DNA of 53,881 bases from Bacteroidales bacterium (lineage in GTDB: Bacteria > Bacteroidota > Bacteroidia > Bacteroidales > UBA10428): NCBI GenBank assembly GCA_016933335.1, contig JAFGBD010000048.1:1-53881 (forward strand), given 5' to 3'. Position numbers and translations under genes: made by a program. Below, one piece after another: positions 45,682-53,881 of the stretch; position 1 is the stretch's first letter, and every line of letters starts with the position of its first letter. The notes under the pieces were generated by a model that was given only the letters and a program-made list of their open reading frames with translations, made no database searches and was not told where the DNA came from.

Positions 45682-46218
45682 TTAATCAATTGTTTTATAT
45701 ATGTTCAGAAGATTTCTTCCATATCCATTATAATCAAGGCCATAACCGATAACAAAATCATCGGGAATTTCATATCCGGTATAATCTATTTTTACTTTGG
45801 AATGAAAGTTATCCGGTTTGATCAGTAAACTGGCAATTTTTATTTCTGCAGGCTCAAATCCTTTCAGTTGCTGCATGATATTTGATATGGTCATGCCTGA
45901 ATCGATGATGTCTTCAAGAACCACTGTTACCTTACCGGTAATATCTTCATTCAGTCCGATCAATCTCTTTATGGTTCCTGTGCTGCCGGTTCCCTGATAG
46001 GAAACCAGCTTCAGAAATGATATCCGGCATTGAAAATTTATCAACTGCAGCAGATCAGAAGCAAACATAAATGCCCCGTTTAGAATTCCTAGAAAGACCA
46101 CATCTTTATCTGCCAGTTCGCTGTTCATCCTTCCTGCAATTTTACCGATGGCATGAATGATTTTTTCATGCGGTATCAATAATTCGAAACGCTTATCCCG
46201 GATGGTTATTTCATTCAT
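45682..46218 (-). CDS. hpt: Hypoxanthine phosphoribosyltransferase
   Basis: The 178-residue enzyme salvages hypoxanthine (and probably guanine) by transfer to PRPP. The PRPP-binding motif is VVLEDIIDSGMTISNIM, with the acidic pair and the D-S-G-x-T loop. FLGILNGAFMFASDLL carries the L-x-G-[AG] pyrophosphate loop, and IPDDFVIGYGLDYNGYGRNL closes the active site. It is the first gene of the leftward hpt-adk-obgE-PAP2 group and is divergent from purE. Confidence 0.95.
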   Translation of the reverse strand: MNEITIRDKRFELLIPHEKIIHAIGKIAGRMNSELADKDVVFLGILNGAFMFASDLLQLINFQCRISFLKLVSYQGTGSTGTIKRLIGLNEDITGKVTVVLEDIIDSGMTISNIMQQLKGFEPAEIKIASLLIKPDNFHSKVKIDYTGYEIPDDFVIGYGLDYNGYGRNLLNIYKTID

Positions 46219-46242
46219 TATACCGCTATATCAAAAAGTTAG

Positions 46243-46274
46243 TTGCGAAATTACAAATTATTGAGTTATTTTTA
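46243..46274 (+). promoter_or_regulatory. Candidate promoter of purE
   Basis: TTG (46243-46245) and TATTTTTA (46267-46274, one mismatch to TAnnTTTG) are 21 bases apart. Transcription would begin near 46281, about 27 bases before the purE start. No purine-riboswitch-like structure fits into this short leader. Confidence 0.5.
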
Positions 46275-46307
46275 GGTTCAAATTGGTTAAACTAAAAATC
46301 AGCAATA

Positions 46308-46814
46308 ATGACAGCCAGGGTTAGCATTATCATGGGCAGCAAATCAGACCTGCCGGTCATGGAGGAAGCTGCAAGGGTTCTTGATGAACTGGAAATACCT
46401 TTTGAGATTTCTGCACTATCGGCTCACAGAACCCCTGAAAAGGTGGAACAATTTGCAAAAAATGCAGGGGAGAGAGGTATCAGGGTGATCATTGCCGCAG
46501 CCGGAATGGCTGCCCATCTGCCGGGTGTGATTGCCTCCATGACTACTTTGCCGGTCATCGGAGTACCCATCAATGCTTCACTTAATGGTCTTGATGCATT
46601 GGTTGCCATTGTCCAGATGCCGCCCGGAATACCTGTAGCAACTGTCGGTATTGATGCAGCGAAGAATGCAGGTATACTGGCTGCACAAATACTGGCCCTT
46701 GATGATGAAAAAATAGCCAGCGGTTTAAAGGCCTTCAAGGAGGCTTTAAAAAGCAAAGTATTGAAGGACAATGATGAACTTAAAAATGTGAAATTCAGGT
46801 TTAAGGTGGATTAA
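46308..46814 (+). CDS. purE: N5-carboxyaminoimidazole ribonucleotide mutase PurE (class I)
   Basis: The 168-residue enzyme catalyses the mutase step of purine biosynthesis (N5-CAIR to CAIR). Motifs are IIMGSKSDLPVMEEAA, ISALSAHRTPEKVEQF with the catalytic His, AAAGMAAHLPGVIASMT and PVIGVPINASLNGLDALVAI. It is a class I enzyme and would need PurK for full function; purK is not adjacent. It is divergent from hpt, so purine salvage and de novo synthesis genes are back to back here. Confidence 0.97.
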   Translation: MTARVSIIMGSKSDLPVMEEAARVLDELEIPFEISALSAHRTPEKVEQFAKNAGERGIRVIIAAAGMAAHLPGVIASMTTLPVIGVPINASLNGLDALVAIVQMPPGIPVATVGIDAAKNAGILAAQILALDDEKIASGLKAFKEALKSKVLKDNDELKNVKFRFKVD

Positions 46815-46840
46815 ACATACCGGTGTTCTGATAAAATCTG

Positions 46841-47743
46841 ATGGTTTTCTGCTCAGGATCTGTTCATTTCCTGGTTTCAATACATACCAGCCATAAGTTG
46901 AAAATTGAGAGCATATACATTTATAAAAGGATCATTTCATCGTTATTCCTTTTGGTGTTCTCCTGGCCGGTGATAACTGCCCAGGAAGAACATAACTTTT
47001 CATCCGGCGCGCGGGTGTCAGGTTTATCAGGTGCAGGTACCGTAATGACAGATTTGTGGTCGAATTATCACAACCAGGCAGGTCTTGCAGGAATTGAGGA
47101 TTTCACCGTGGGATTTCACTATGAGAATAAATTCGCTTTTTCTTCGTTCTCACTACAGTCATTTGCCATGGCCATTCCTACAAAAAGCGGTACCATAGGA
47201 GGGAATATGGCTGTTTTTGGAAATCCGGGGTATTTTGAAAGCAAAATCTCTCTTGCATTCGGGAAACCGTTCGGAAAGAAGTTTGCAGCAGGTATACAGC
47301 TGGATATGCTGGGTATCTACCAATCGCACGACTATGGTAATGTCGTCACACTGGCGGCAGAAGGTGGTATCATGGCAAAGCCCACAGAAAAAATCACACT
47401 GGGATTGTATGTCTATAACCCTACCGGTGCTCATTTTAAAGAATTTACAGATAAAGAGGTGCCAGTGATATTTGAATGGGGACTTGGATACCAGATCACT
47501 GAAAAGCTCCTGTTTGTGACTGAGGCGGAGAAGAAAATCGGTTACAGGACTGTTGTCATTGCAGGTACGGAATATTATGTCCTTAACAGTGTATGTGCCA
47601 GGGCAGGGGTCTCAACTTTCAAGTATTCCAATTATTCATTCGGTATCGGTTTCAAGCAGAAAAGAATCAGGGCAGATCTGGCTTTTTCAGAACATAAAAC
47701 CCTTGGATATTCATCGCATTTTTCGCTAAGCTATTCTTTTTAG
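46841..47743 (+). CDS. Outer-membrane beta-barrel protein, PorV/PorQ-like
   Basis: The mature protein resembles the FadL/PorV-like group of Bacteroidota barrels: SSGARVSGLSGAGTVMTDLW, SNYHNQAGLAGIEDFTVGFH, then repeated GIGxxx-type strands to a C-terminal Phe (HFSLSYSF). Some such proteins bind lipids or take part in type IX secretion; the exact role here is unknown. The first ATG (46841) puts the hydrophobic signal (RIISSLFLLVFSWPVITAQ) at residues 30-48, which is too late. A TTG at 46898 would give a normal signal peptide and is probably the true start. It is 27 bases after purE and is followed by another outer-membrane protein. Confidence 0.75.
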   Translation: MVFCSGSVHFLVSIHTSHKLKIESIYIYKRIISSLFLLVFSWPVITAQEEHNFSSGARVSGLSGAGTVMTDLWSNYHNQAGLAGIEDFTVGFHYENKFAFSSFSLQSFAMAIPTKSGTIGGNMAVFGNPGYFESKISLAFGKPFGKKFAAGIQLDMLGIYQSHDYGNVVTLAAEGGIMAKPTEKITLGLYVYNPTGAHFKEFTDKEVPVIFEWGLGYQITEKLLFVTEAEKKIGYRTVVIAGTEYYVLNSVCARAGVSTFKYSNYSFGIGFKQKRIRADLAFSEHKTLGYSSHFSLSYSF

Positions 47744-47833
47744 GAACAAAACTGGAAAATACCTGAAATATGAGTTTTAGCTCTTCTTTCAGCATTCTTT
47801 TTTATCCTTACATCTGAATTGAATCCCGGCGAG

Positions 47834-47866
47834 CGCATTCCCCGTAGCTTTGCTGCGGGGTAAGCG
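47834..47866. repeat. REP-like palindromic hairpin
   Basis: A 9-bp stem (CCCCGTAGC 47840-47848 with GCTGCGGGG 47852-47860, one G-U pair) extends through CGC/GCG flanks (47834-47836 with 47864-47866). No T-run follows immediately, so it is not a classical terminator. It could be an intergenic REP-type element. Confidence 0.45.
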
Positions 47867-47961
47867 ATACTTTTTGTTCGGTAACTATTTTTTGGTATTC
47901 TTCAGTTTTTTATTAAATTGCCGGTACAACAACAAGATTGATACCGTACAATTCATTGGTT

Positions 47962-50031
47962 ATGAACCGTTTATTTGTAACTATTTACCTTTCATTCCTT
48001 TTTGTCATTGCTTTTACCCAGGAACCGTTCAATATGATTGCCATTGAGGATGTGATCGAGGAGATCGCCGCGAACTCAGACAATCAGCTTGATTATACCA
48101 TTCTGCTTGAAGACCTGTGGTATTTCCATGAAAATCCTATCAACCTGAATTCCGGCGGTTACGAAGAACTGGCTAAGCTGCATTTTCTGACAGACTATCA
48201 GATCAGAAGCCTACTGGAATATATCGGCACAAAAGGGCCAATGACCTCGGTTTATGAAGTGCAGTATGTCTATGGCTTCAATGAGAAGCTTGCCGGGTAT
48301 CTTGCACATTTTACCGTTACAGGTCCGTCCAAAGCCAGTTATGTAATAAGCCCGGACAGGATGCTCAGATATGGCAGGCATGATTTACTGATCACCGGTT
48401 CAAGATGCCTCCAGCAAAAGGCAGGATACATACCGGTACCTGATTCGATACTGTCGGTCAATCCGGATAAAAGCAGGTACCTGGGAGATCCTTATAAATT
48501 GAGGGTGAAATATGGTTATAATTATTATGAAAAGATCATGTTTGGCATTCAGGCTGAAAAGGATCCGGGCGAAGAATTTTTTAAAGGCAGCAATAAAAAC
48601 GGATTCGATTTCTACTCCGGTTTTCTGCAATTGAATAATATCGGACCTTTGAAAACCCTGACCATAGGTGATTATTACCTTCAGTTCGGTCAGGGACTTA
48701 CCCTGTTCAGCGGACTTGCATTTGGCAAATCTGCTTTTAGCACGGATGTTATTAAAAGAACACCGGCTGTCAGGAGATATTCCTCTGCTGATGAAAATAA
48801 TTACTTCAGAGGCCTGGCAGCTGCAGCAGAGTGGAAAAGTCTTGAAATATCATTGTTTTATTCAAATAAGAAAGTGGATGCAAATCTTACCGATACCCTT
48901 GATGAAGGTGAAGATGAGTTTTCATCGTTTCAGAGCTCCGGATTTCACAGAACACCACTGGAAATTGAAGATAAGAGGTCAGTAAGTGAACTGGCAGCAG
49001 GAACAAATATTTTATATAAAACAGAAAGGCTCAGACTTGGCGGCACGCTGGTTCATTATTCATTCGGGGGTCAGTTCAGTCCTTCTGACAGATCATATAA
49101 TATTTACAGTTTCAAGGGATCTTCCCTTCTGAACGCAGGTATTGATTACAGGTATCGATTGAAAAATGTGGAACTTTTCGGCGAGGTATCCTATGGAAAT
49201 GAGCACTGGGCAATTCTGGACGGGATTCTTCTTCAGGCAGGAGAACTAACGTCTTTTACACTGCTTTACAGGAACTATTCCAGGGGGTACTTTGCCTATC
49301 GCAATAATCCGTTTTCAGAATATGCTTCGAAAAATAATGAGCATGGATTGTATCTTGGTACAACGTTTTATCCTTTCAGGTATTTCAAAATAACGGCTTA
49401 TTACGACACTTTCAAATCCCCCTGGTTGAGGTATAACGTAAGTTCACCCTCTGCAGGCAGGGACTTTCTGGTGCAGATTGACTTCACTCCCGGAAAACAA
49501 ACGGAGTTTTATGCCAGGTACAAGTCCGAAACCAAAAGTGAGGATAATCATGATGATACCGCACCCATTCCTGTGGTAAAAGACTATACAATTAACAAGG
49601 CCAGGGTACATGCAAGCTATTATTTGTCAAAACAGATAAATTTTAAAAACAGACTGGAATTCAATGCTTTAATACCTGAAGAGGGATCAAAGGAATACGG
49701 ATGGTACCTGAGTCATGATATCGTATTTGCGTCTTCCGGAATGCCGGTCACACTCTGGTTAAGATTTGCAGTCTTTAATTGTGATTCATATGATACCAGG
49801 ATCTATGCATACGAAAACACTGTTCCTTTTTCATTTTCGGTACCCTTTTTTAACAATAAGGGTGGAAGGTTCTATTCCATGTTGAAATGTGCTTTAAGTA
49901 AATATATAACCTTTTGGTTGAGATATGGTATTACACAATACCTTGATCAGAACACAATCAGTGACGGCATGGAGGAAATATCCGGAAATGTTAAATCAGA
50001 TATTGATGTCATGTTAAGAATAAAATTTTAG
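47962..50031 (+). CDS. Outer-membrane beta-barrel protein with N-terminal ComEA-like helix-hairpin-helix
   Basis: The 689-residue protein has a signal peptide (about 1-19, IAFTQ). Residues about 45-110 contain ComEA-like helix-hairpin-helix motifs: NPINLNSGGYEELAKLHFLT (the N-[IL]-N-x-A/G-x-x-x-E-L-x-x-[LI] phrase), then a second turn with IRSLLEYIGTKGPMTSVYEV. The remaining about 570 residues have regular aromatic-rich strands and end in Phe (VMLRIKF), as in a large barrel. The helix-hairpin-helix fold usually binds DNA without sequence preference, so a role at the outer membrane in DNA contact or uptake is possible but unproved. ATG 47962 is chosen because the upstream TTG (47938) would add eight residues before the signal peptide. 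Confidence 0.78.
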   Translation: MNRLFVTIYLSFLFVIAFTQEPFNMIAIEDVIEEIAANSDNQLDYTILLEDLWYFHENPINLNSGGYEELAKLHFLTDYQIRSLLEYIGTKGPMTSVYEVQYVYGFNEKLAGYLAHFTVTGPSKASYVISPDRMLRYGRHDLLITGSRCLQQKAGYIPVPDSILSVNPDKSRYLGDPYKLRVKYGYNYYEKIMFGIQAEKDPGEEFFKGSNKNGFDFYSGFLQLNNIGPLKTLTIGDYYLQFGQGLTLFSGLAFGKSAFSTDVIKRTPAVRRYSSADENNYFRGLAAAAEWKSLEISLFYSNKKVDANLTDTLDEGEDEFSSFQSSGFHRTPLEIEDKRSVSELAAGTNILYKTERLRLGGTLVHYSFGGQFSPSDRSYNIYSFKGSSLLNAGIDYRYRLKNVELFGEVSYGNEHWAILDGILLQAGELTSFTLLYRNYSRGYFAYRNNPFSEYASKNNEHGLYLGTTFYPFRYFKITAYYDTFKSPWLRYNVSSPSAGRDFLVQIDFTPGKQTEFYARYKSETKSEDNHDDTAPIPVVKDYTINKARVHASYYLSKQINFKNRLEFNALIPEEGSKEYGWYLSHDIVFASSGMPVTLWLRFAVFNCDSYDTRIYAYENTVPFSFSVPFFNNKGGRFYSMLKCALSKYITFWLRYGITQYLDQNTISDGMEEISGNVKSDIDVMLRIKF

Positions 50032-50084
50032 GTAAGTATTTATTTGTATTTTTGCCAGGTGCAGACCTTTGAAAATAAAATGAT

Positions 50085-50312
50085 ATGGCCAGAAAAGAAA
50101 TGAAATACTCCGAAGCTGTAAGACAGATTGAAGAGATCCTCCATAAAATCGAAAGCGAAGAACCGGATGTGGATGAACTGACAAAACTTGTCAGGAGCGC
50201 ATCTGACCTGATAAAATATTGCAAGGGTAAACTTTTTGAGACCGAACAGGAAATTGAAAAGATACTGAACGATATCGATACGGAAAATCAAATTGAGGAG
50301 AATCAAGATTGA
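50085..50312 (+). CDS. xseB: Exodeoxyribonuclease VII small subunit
   Basis: The 75-residue protein fits XseB: MKYSEAVRQIEEILHKIESE, the VDELTKLVRSASDLIKYCKG helix and KLFETEQEIEKIL, followed by an acidic tail. It assembles with XseA into a nuclease that degrades single-stranded DNA. xseA is normally just upstream but here the preceding gene is an outer-membrane protein. A TATTTTTG box (50047-50054) is a possible -7 element, 31 bases ahead of the start. Confidence 0.9.
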   Translation: MARKEMKYSEAVRQIEEILHKIESEEPDVDELTKLVRSASDLIKYCKGKLFETEQEIEKILNDIDTENQIEENQD

Positions 50313-50348
50313 GTAATTATACAAGCAGCCTTTAAAAGGGAATAGTCA

Positions 50349-50382
50349 TAAAAAAACCAGGGATTCTTTCTGAATCCCTGGT
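50349..50382 (-). terminator. Strong terminator for leftward transcription
   Basis: An 11-bp perfect stem (ACCAGGGATTC 50356-50366 on the plus strand with GAATCCCTGGT 50372-50382) with a 5-base loop is followed on the minus strand by seven T. No T-run is present on the plus strand. No annotated leftward gene ends just before it; the nearest is the thioredoxin gene, which already has its own terminator. Confidence 0.8.
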
Positions 50383-50696
50383 AAAACCCTAAAAAATTAA
50401 ACCTAAAAATTTTACGAAAACCCTACGAGAACAATTATTAACCTAACTAAACCTTAAAGTTATGAACCCAACTAATTCTATAACGAAAATAACCATCATT
50501 TTGTTACGCATATACTGACTTTTTTAAAACTTTTTAACAATTTTTATAAATTTCGGTTTCTTATAATAGTTATTGCCCTTTTTTAACCCGGACCCGTATC
50601 ATACATGAAATAAAAGAGGGTTTATCAGAAGTCAGTTTATACTCCGGAGAATTGTGTATTTGGAAGTGCTCTCACAGGGGGGTACGGATAATATCA

Positions 50697-50735
50697 ATAA
50701 AAAAGAGGTTGCTTTTACTCTTTGAGACAACCTCT
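50697..50735 (-). terminator. Terminator of the thioredoxin gene
   Basis: On the minus strand AGAGGTTG (50728-50735) pairs with CAACCTCT (50704-50711) around a 16-base loop, and six T follow. It lies about 33 bases after the stop codon. Confidence 0.8.
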
Positions 50736-50767
50736 GATAGATGATCAAACAATCACCGGCTGATGAA

Positions 50768-51133
50768 TTAATTCTCTTTTTCCACTTTCAATACATCCTT
50801 AAAAGCTTTGATGAATGTATCTTTTGGAAGGGCTCCCATTGCCATCTGGGGTTGACCCTCCTTGGGTATGAACAGTAATGAAGGTATGCTCTGTATGCCG
50901 AAGACAGCTGAAAGTTCACGTTCTTCTTCAGTATTGACCTTATAGATATCAACCTTACCCTTATAATCTTCGGATAATTCTTCAAGAATAGGAGCAACCA
51001 TTTTACAGGGCATGCACCAGTCGGCATAGAAATCTATGATTGCCGGCCTGTCACCTTCAAATTTCCATTCCTTGTTTGTTTCGAAATTAAATATTTTCTG
51101 CTTGAAAGTCTCTTTTGTTAAATGTTCCAACAT
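50768..51133 (-). CDS. trxA: Thioredoxin
   Basis: The 121-residue protein has the thioredoxin fold and active site WCMPCK (39-44; Cys40 and Cys43), where Met replaces the usual Gly. It also has the buried Asp (IIDFYADWC) and the cis-Pro in QSIPSLLF. It lacks a signal peptide, so it acts in the cytoplasm as a disulfide reductase. An about 15-residue N-terminal extension (MLEHLTKETFKQKIF) precedes the core, and the family is typical of Bacteroidota. It has its own terminator and lies divergent from the CCA-adding enzyme gene. Confidence 0.93.
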   Translation of the reverse strand: MLEHLTKETFKQKIFNFETNKEWKFEGDRPAIIDFYADWCMPCKMVAPILEELSEDYKGKVDIYKVNTEEERELSAVFGIQSIPSLLFIPKEGQPQMAMGALPKDTFIKAFKDVLKVEKEN

Positions 51134-51265
51134 GATTTTATAATTATAAGTTAAAATTTTTTGATGTTAAAAGATACATAAATAAATTCATTTATAATCA
51201 TCAGGTCAAATCATATGCCATTTTGTTAATTAAACGAACAACAGGCTGAAAAGCTGAAATAATTG

Positions 51266-51286
51266 TAACTTTGTCAGGTAATTTTG
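51266..51286 (+). promoter_or_regulatory. Tandem -7 elements upstream of the CCA-adding enzyme gene
   Basis: TAACTTTG (51266-51273) and TAATTTTG (51279-51286) both match TAnnTTTG exactly. Neither has a TTTG or TTG at 18-21 bases upstream. The chosen start codon is 51308, so leaders would be 15-28 bases. Confidence 0.45.
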
Positions 51287-51307
51287 TACAAATTGTCATA
51301 TCTATAT

Positions 51308-52720
51308 ATGAATATATATCTAAATGACAGTATTTTCAGGCCCATTGTTAAAGCGATAGCAAAAGACAAGCTTTCTTGTTATGTTATTGGCGGTTATGTC
51401 AGAGATATTCTTCTGGGACGTCCTTCCAAAGATATTGACATTATGGTTGTTGGAAGCGGTATTCAGCTGGCCGGAAGGGTAGCATCAGTTTTGGGCAAAG
51501 GTGTCAGGGTAACGGTATTCAGGAACTTTGGCACTGCAATGATCAAATACAGGGATTATAAGCTGGAATTTGTCGGTGCAAGAAAGGAATCTTACTCACG
51601 TAATTCAAGGAAACCGGTTGTGGAGAATGGCACGCTTGAAGATGATCAGAACAGGCGGGACTTTACCATCAATGCAATGGCGATCTCGCTCAATGAGGAC
51701 AGCTTTGGTGAACTGATTGATCCGTTCGAAGGACAAAAAGACCTAAAGAAAAGAATCATCAGGACACCATTGGATCCCGATATCACCTATTCGGATGATC
51801 CTTTAAGAATGTTGCGTGCCATACGTTTTGCCTCACAACTTGATTTTACGATTGAAAAAAAATCCCTGAAAGCCATCCGTTCAAACCGTGACAGGATCAG
51901 GATCATATCCTTTGAACGCATAACCGATGAGCTGAATCAGATTTTATTGTGCAACCGGCCTTCGGGTGGTTTTAACCTTCTCGACAGCACCGGGTTGCTT
52001 GATATTATTTTGCCGGAAATTACGGCCATGAAAGGGGTGGATGTTGTCAAAGGCCAGGGTCACAAGGATAACTTTTATCATACATTGCAGGTACTGGATA
52101 ATGTTTCTGCAGTCAGCAACAAACTATGGTTAAGATGGGCAGGTCTTTTGCATGATATCGGAAAACCGGTGACCAAACATTTTGATAAACAGACCGGATG
52201 GACATTTCACGGACATGATTATGCCGGCTCAAAGATGATCCCGCCTATTTTCAGGAGACTGAAACTGCCGCTCGGCAATGACATGCACTATGTACAGAAA
52301 CTGGTCAGGCTGCATCTGCGACCCATTGCGCTGGTTGACGATGCTGTAACCGATTCGGCAGTCAGAAGATTGCTTTTTGAGGCAGGAGATGACATCGATG
52401 ACCTCATGACTTTATGCGAGGCAGATATTACCTCGAAGAATGATGAAAAGGTGCAGCGGTACCTGAGTAATTTTAAGCTGGTCAGAAAAAAACTGGTGGA
52501 AATTGAGGAGAAAGATCACATCCGGAACTTCCAGCCGCCCATCGACGGGGAGTTAATTATGAAAACATTCGGACTTCCGCCCTGCCGCGAAGTAGGCATC
52601 ATCAAAAATGCCATCAAGGAAGCCATCCTGGATGGTGAGATCAGGAATGATTACCGTGAGGCCTATGACTTTATGATAAAAAAATCCACAGAACTTGGCT
52701 TGACAAAGGTAAATCCGTAG
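51308..52720 (+). CDS. cca: CCA-adding tRNA nucleotidyltransferase with HD domain
   Basis: The 470-residue enzyme adds or repairs the 3' CCA of tRNAs. The nucleotidyltransferase head shows [20 protein letters not shown] (G28-G29 and the D42-x-D44 metal pair) and [14 protein letters not shown], the class II R-R-D-F-T-x-N motif. The neck contains [15 protein letters not shown] and the D-x-x-R-binding EN/ERITDEL region. A C-terminal HD phosphohydrolase domain carries LLHDIGKP with His282-Asp283 and a second His in FHGHDYAG. The HD domain in such enzymes has 2'-phosphatase/phosphodiesterase activity. ATG 51308 is used; the TTG at 51284 lies inside the promoter region. It can serve the tRNA-Phe of this window, which lacks an encoded CCA. 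Confidence 0.96.
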   Translation: MNIYLNDSIFRPIVKAIAKDKLSCYVIGGYVRDILLGRPSKDIDIMVVGSGIQLAGRVASVLGKGVRVTVFRNFGTAMIKYRDYKLEFVGARKESYSRNSRKPVVENGTLEDDQNRRDFTINAMAISLNEDSFGELIDPFEGQKDLKKRIIRTPLDPDITYSDDPLRMLRAIRFASQLDFTIEKKSLKAIRSNRDRIRIISFERITDELNQILLCNRPSGGFNLLDSTGLLDIILPEITAMKGVDVVKGQGHKDNFYHTLQVLDNVSAVSNKLWLRWAGLLHDIGKPVTKHFDKQTGWTFHGHDYAGSKMIPPIFRRLKLPLGNDMHYVQKLVRLHLRPIALVDDAVTDSAVRRLLFEAGDDIDDLMTLCEADITSKNDEKVQRYLSNFKLVRKKLVEIEEKDHIRNFQPPIDGELIMKTFGLPPCREVGIIKNAIKEAILDGEIRNDYREAYDFMIKKSTELGLTKVNP

Positions 52721-52743
52721 GTCTGAGCTGCAGAATCGGAGAT

Positions 52744-53881
52744 TCATTCAAACAGCTCTAAAACCTCTTCCTCGGAAATGCCACTGAACGGATTGTTGCT
52801 GCCGATGAACACACCGGCCAGCTTCGATTTTTTTTCCTGCAGTTTCAGTATTTTCTCCTCGATGCTGTCTTTGGCTATGAACCTGTAAACAAATACGTTT
52901 TTTTCCTGTCCGATGCGATGTGCCCTGCTGAGCGCCTGCTCTTCCACTGCAGGGTTCCACCACGGATCCAGCAGGAATACATAGTCGGCGGCCGTCAGGT
53001 TTAACCCGAATCCGCCGGCCCTTAATGAGATCAGGAATATTCTGATATCCCCGTTTTCCTGAAACTGCCTGATGATATCCCCGCGATTTGTTGTGTCGCC
53101 TGTAAGGTATGAGTAGGACAGTTTGTTGTTATCACAGAATTGTACAAAGAGATCCAGGTGTTTTACGAATGAGCTGAAAACAAGCGCTTTATGTCCTTCG
53201 GCCACGATACTCAGAAGATTGCGGGTTATCTCGTCAAACTTGCCGGAGTGGTTCGGGAAGTCATCATTGACAAGCACAGGGTGGTTTGCTATCTGGCGAA
53301 GGCGTGTCAGTGACTGCAGAATGATGATCGATGATTTTTCAATACCCTGCCTGCCGATGTTTTGCAATATGGTATTCCTTGCTTTTGATTTTTCTTTCTC
53401 ATAGTAACTGGTTTGGTCTTCAGACATATCGCAATAAATCAGCTGTTCTGAGAGTTCCGGAAGATCTGCGGCCACTTCACTTTTATTCCTTCTAAGTATA
53501 AAGGGTTGTATCAGTTTTTTCAGCTTTTTGGCCTTGTTTTCGCTTTGGTGCTTCTGGATGGGCAAAACAAATTCGTTTTTGAAAAACTGGTAGCTCCCCA
53601 GCAAGCCCGGATTCAGGAAGTTCATCTGCGACCATAAATCATCCAGCGAATTTTCAATGGGAGTTCCGGTAAGAACCAGCCTGTATGATGATTTAAGCTG
53701 CAACAGTGCTTTGTATGTTTTTGACAACGGGTTCTTAACCAGCTGACTTTCATCAAGAACAATATAAAGGAAATCGAAACTTCTGAACTCTTCCACATCA
53801 TTCCTTACAATTCCGTATGATGTGATAATAACCTCGGCATCATGGTAGTAATGTTTCAAAGGTTTCCGGTGTTGTCCGCCG
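52744..53881 (-). CDS. SNF2-family DEAD/DEAH helicase, C-terminal part (cut by window edge)
   Basis: The frame runs from the stop at 52744 to the right edge, giving at least 379 residues. It shows ITSYGIVRND, motif II IVLDESQLVKNP (D-E-S-Q), motif III LTGTPIENSLDDLWSQMNFL, the SNF2-specific LKKLIQPFILRRNKSEVAAD, and motifs IV-VI (VFSSFVKHLDLF, ISLRAGGFGLNLTAADYVF, SRAHRIGQEKNVFVYRFIA). The protein is a Swi2/Snf2 ATPase that remodels protein-DNA complexes; bacterial members are RapA-like or of the long SWIM-containing type. The frame stays open beyond the TTG at 53857-53859, and GGQHRKPLKHYY continues the homology, so the N-terminus, including the Walker A motif, is outside the window. Confidence 0.93.
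   Translation of the reverse strand, partial: GGQHRKPLKHYYHDAEVIITSYGIVRNDVEEFRSFDFLYIVLDESQLVKNPLSKTYKALLQLKSSYRLVLTGTPIENSLDDLWSQMNFLNPGLLGSYQFFKNEFVLPIQKHQSENKAKKLKKLIQPFILRRNKSEVAADLPELSEQLIYCDMSEDQTSYYEKEKSKARNTILQNIGRQGIEKSSIIILQSLTRLRQIANHPVLVNDDFPNHSGKFDEITRNLLSIVAEGHKALVFSSFVKHLDLFVQFCDNNKLSYSYLTGDTTNRGDIIRQFQENGDIRIFLISLRAGGFGLNLTAADYVFLLDPWWNPAVEEQALSRAHRIGQEKNVFVYRFIAKDSIEEKILKLQEKKSKLAGVFIGSNNPFSGISEEEVLELFE

Larger units (their letters stand above)
50313..50767. other. Noncoding region with two leftward terminators and AACCTA repeats
   Basis: The 455 bases between xseB and the thioredoxin gene hold no gene I can support. Two terminators for leftward transcripts are listed separately. 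Between them, 50385-50455 carries five AACC(C)TA/AACCTT motifs at 50385, 50399, 50419, 50440 and 50450 and ends in an ATG (50462) that opens only an 18-codon frame ending TGA at 50516-50518. This looks like the leader of a highly expressed rightward gene that is no longer present, or a small RNA; neither is proved. Confidence 0.45.

Noticed and set aside
50462..50518. 18-codon reading frame after the AACCTA motifs
   Set aside because: It is too short and has no recognisable leader-peptide composition; it is kept only as part of the region note.

Overview
The window looks like chromosomal DNA of a member of the phylum Bacteroidota, probably class Bacteroidia. The reasons are direct: promoters of the Bacteroidota type (TTTG, a spacer of 18-21 bases, then TAnnTTTG) lie in front of the HU, tRNA-Phe, ECF sigma and grpE genes; almost no gene has a Shine-Dalgarno sequence; there are lipoproteins and secreted proteins with CarboxypepD_reg-like and glycine-rich modules; an ECF sigma gene is followed by an anti-sigma-like beta-barrel protein; and the gene order hpt-adk-obgE is typical of the group. 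Base composition is moderately AT-rich throughout. No phage, transposase, CRISPR array or rRNA was seen. Most of the window is ordinary core genome with a few accessory patches.

Layout. 1-2.5 kb: the start of a lipoprotein gene, a short (probably truncated) lipoprotein gene, and a large secreted glycine-rich protein. 2.9-8.3 kb: an AraC-GyrI regulator, smpB, an outer-membrane protein with calcium-binding repeats paired with a SPOR-domain protein, and a LOG-family nucleotide hydrolase. 8.5-11.4 kb: an ECF sigma factor with its anti-sigma-like/beta-barrel partner, then the 3' half of a serpin gene. 11.7-16 kb: a four-gene MacAB-like efflux operon. 16-26 kb: an EamA transporter, an aspartate-type aminotransferase, a sensor kinase, htpG, an LytTR regulator, trmH and HU. 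26.4-28.1 kb: a membrane glycosyltransferase gene in AT-rich DNA, then tRNA-Phe. 28.4-33.6 kb: grpE-dnaJ, an ABC-2 exporter and a Ppx/GppA phosphatase. 33.6-39.2 kb: a TPR-SpoIIE phosphatase divergent from a SiaC-like phosphoprotein and a large TPR protein. 39.4-46.8 kb: small membrane and secreted proteins, lplA, pepT, a PAP2 phosphatase, obgE, adk, hpt and purE. 46.8-53.9 kb: two outer-membrane proteins (one with a ComEA-like helix-hairpin-helix), xseB, a thioredoxin, the CCA-adding enzyme and the C-terminal part of an SNF2 helicase.

How the parts connect. Protein quality control (smpB, htpG, grpE-dnaJ, thioredoxin) and RNA/nucleotide metabolism (trmH, cca, adk, hpt, purE, ppx) are well represented. 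The tRNA-Phe gene does not encode its CCA end, so it needs the CCA-adding enzyme found at 51.3 kb. The most interesting regulatory locus is the SpoIIE phosphatase/SiaC-like pair at 33.6-36.9 kb, which resembles half of the Pseudomonas SiaABCD partner-switching pathway. The most interesting relic is the serpin half-gene at 10.7 kb, which keeps an intact inhibitory loop but has lost its N-terminal half.
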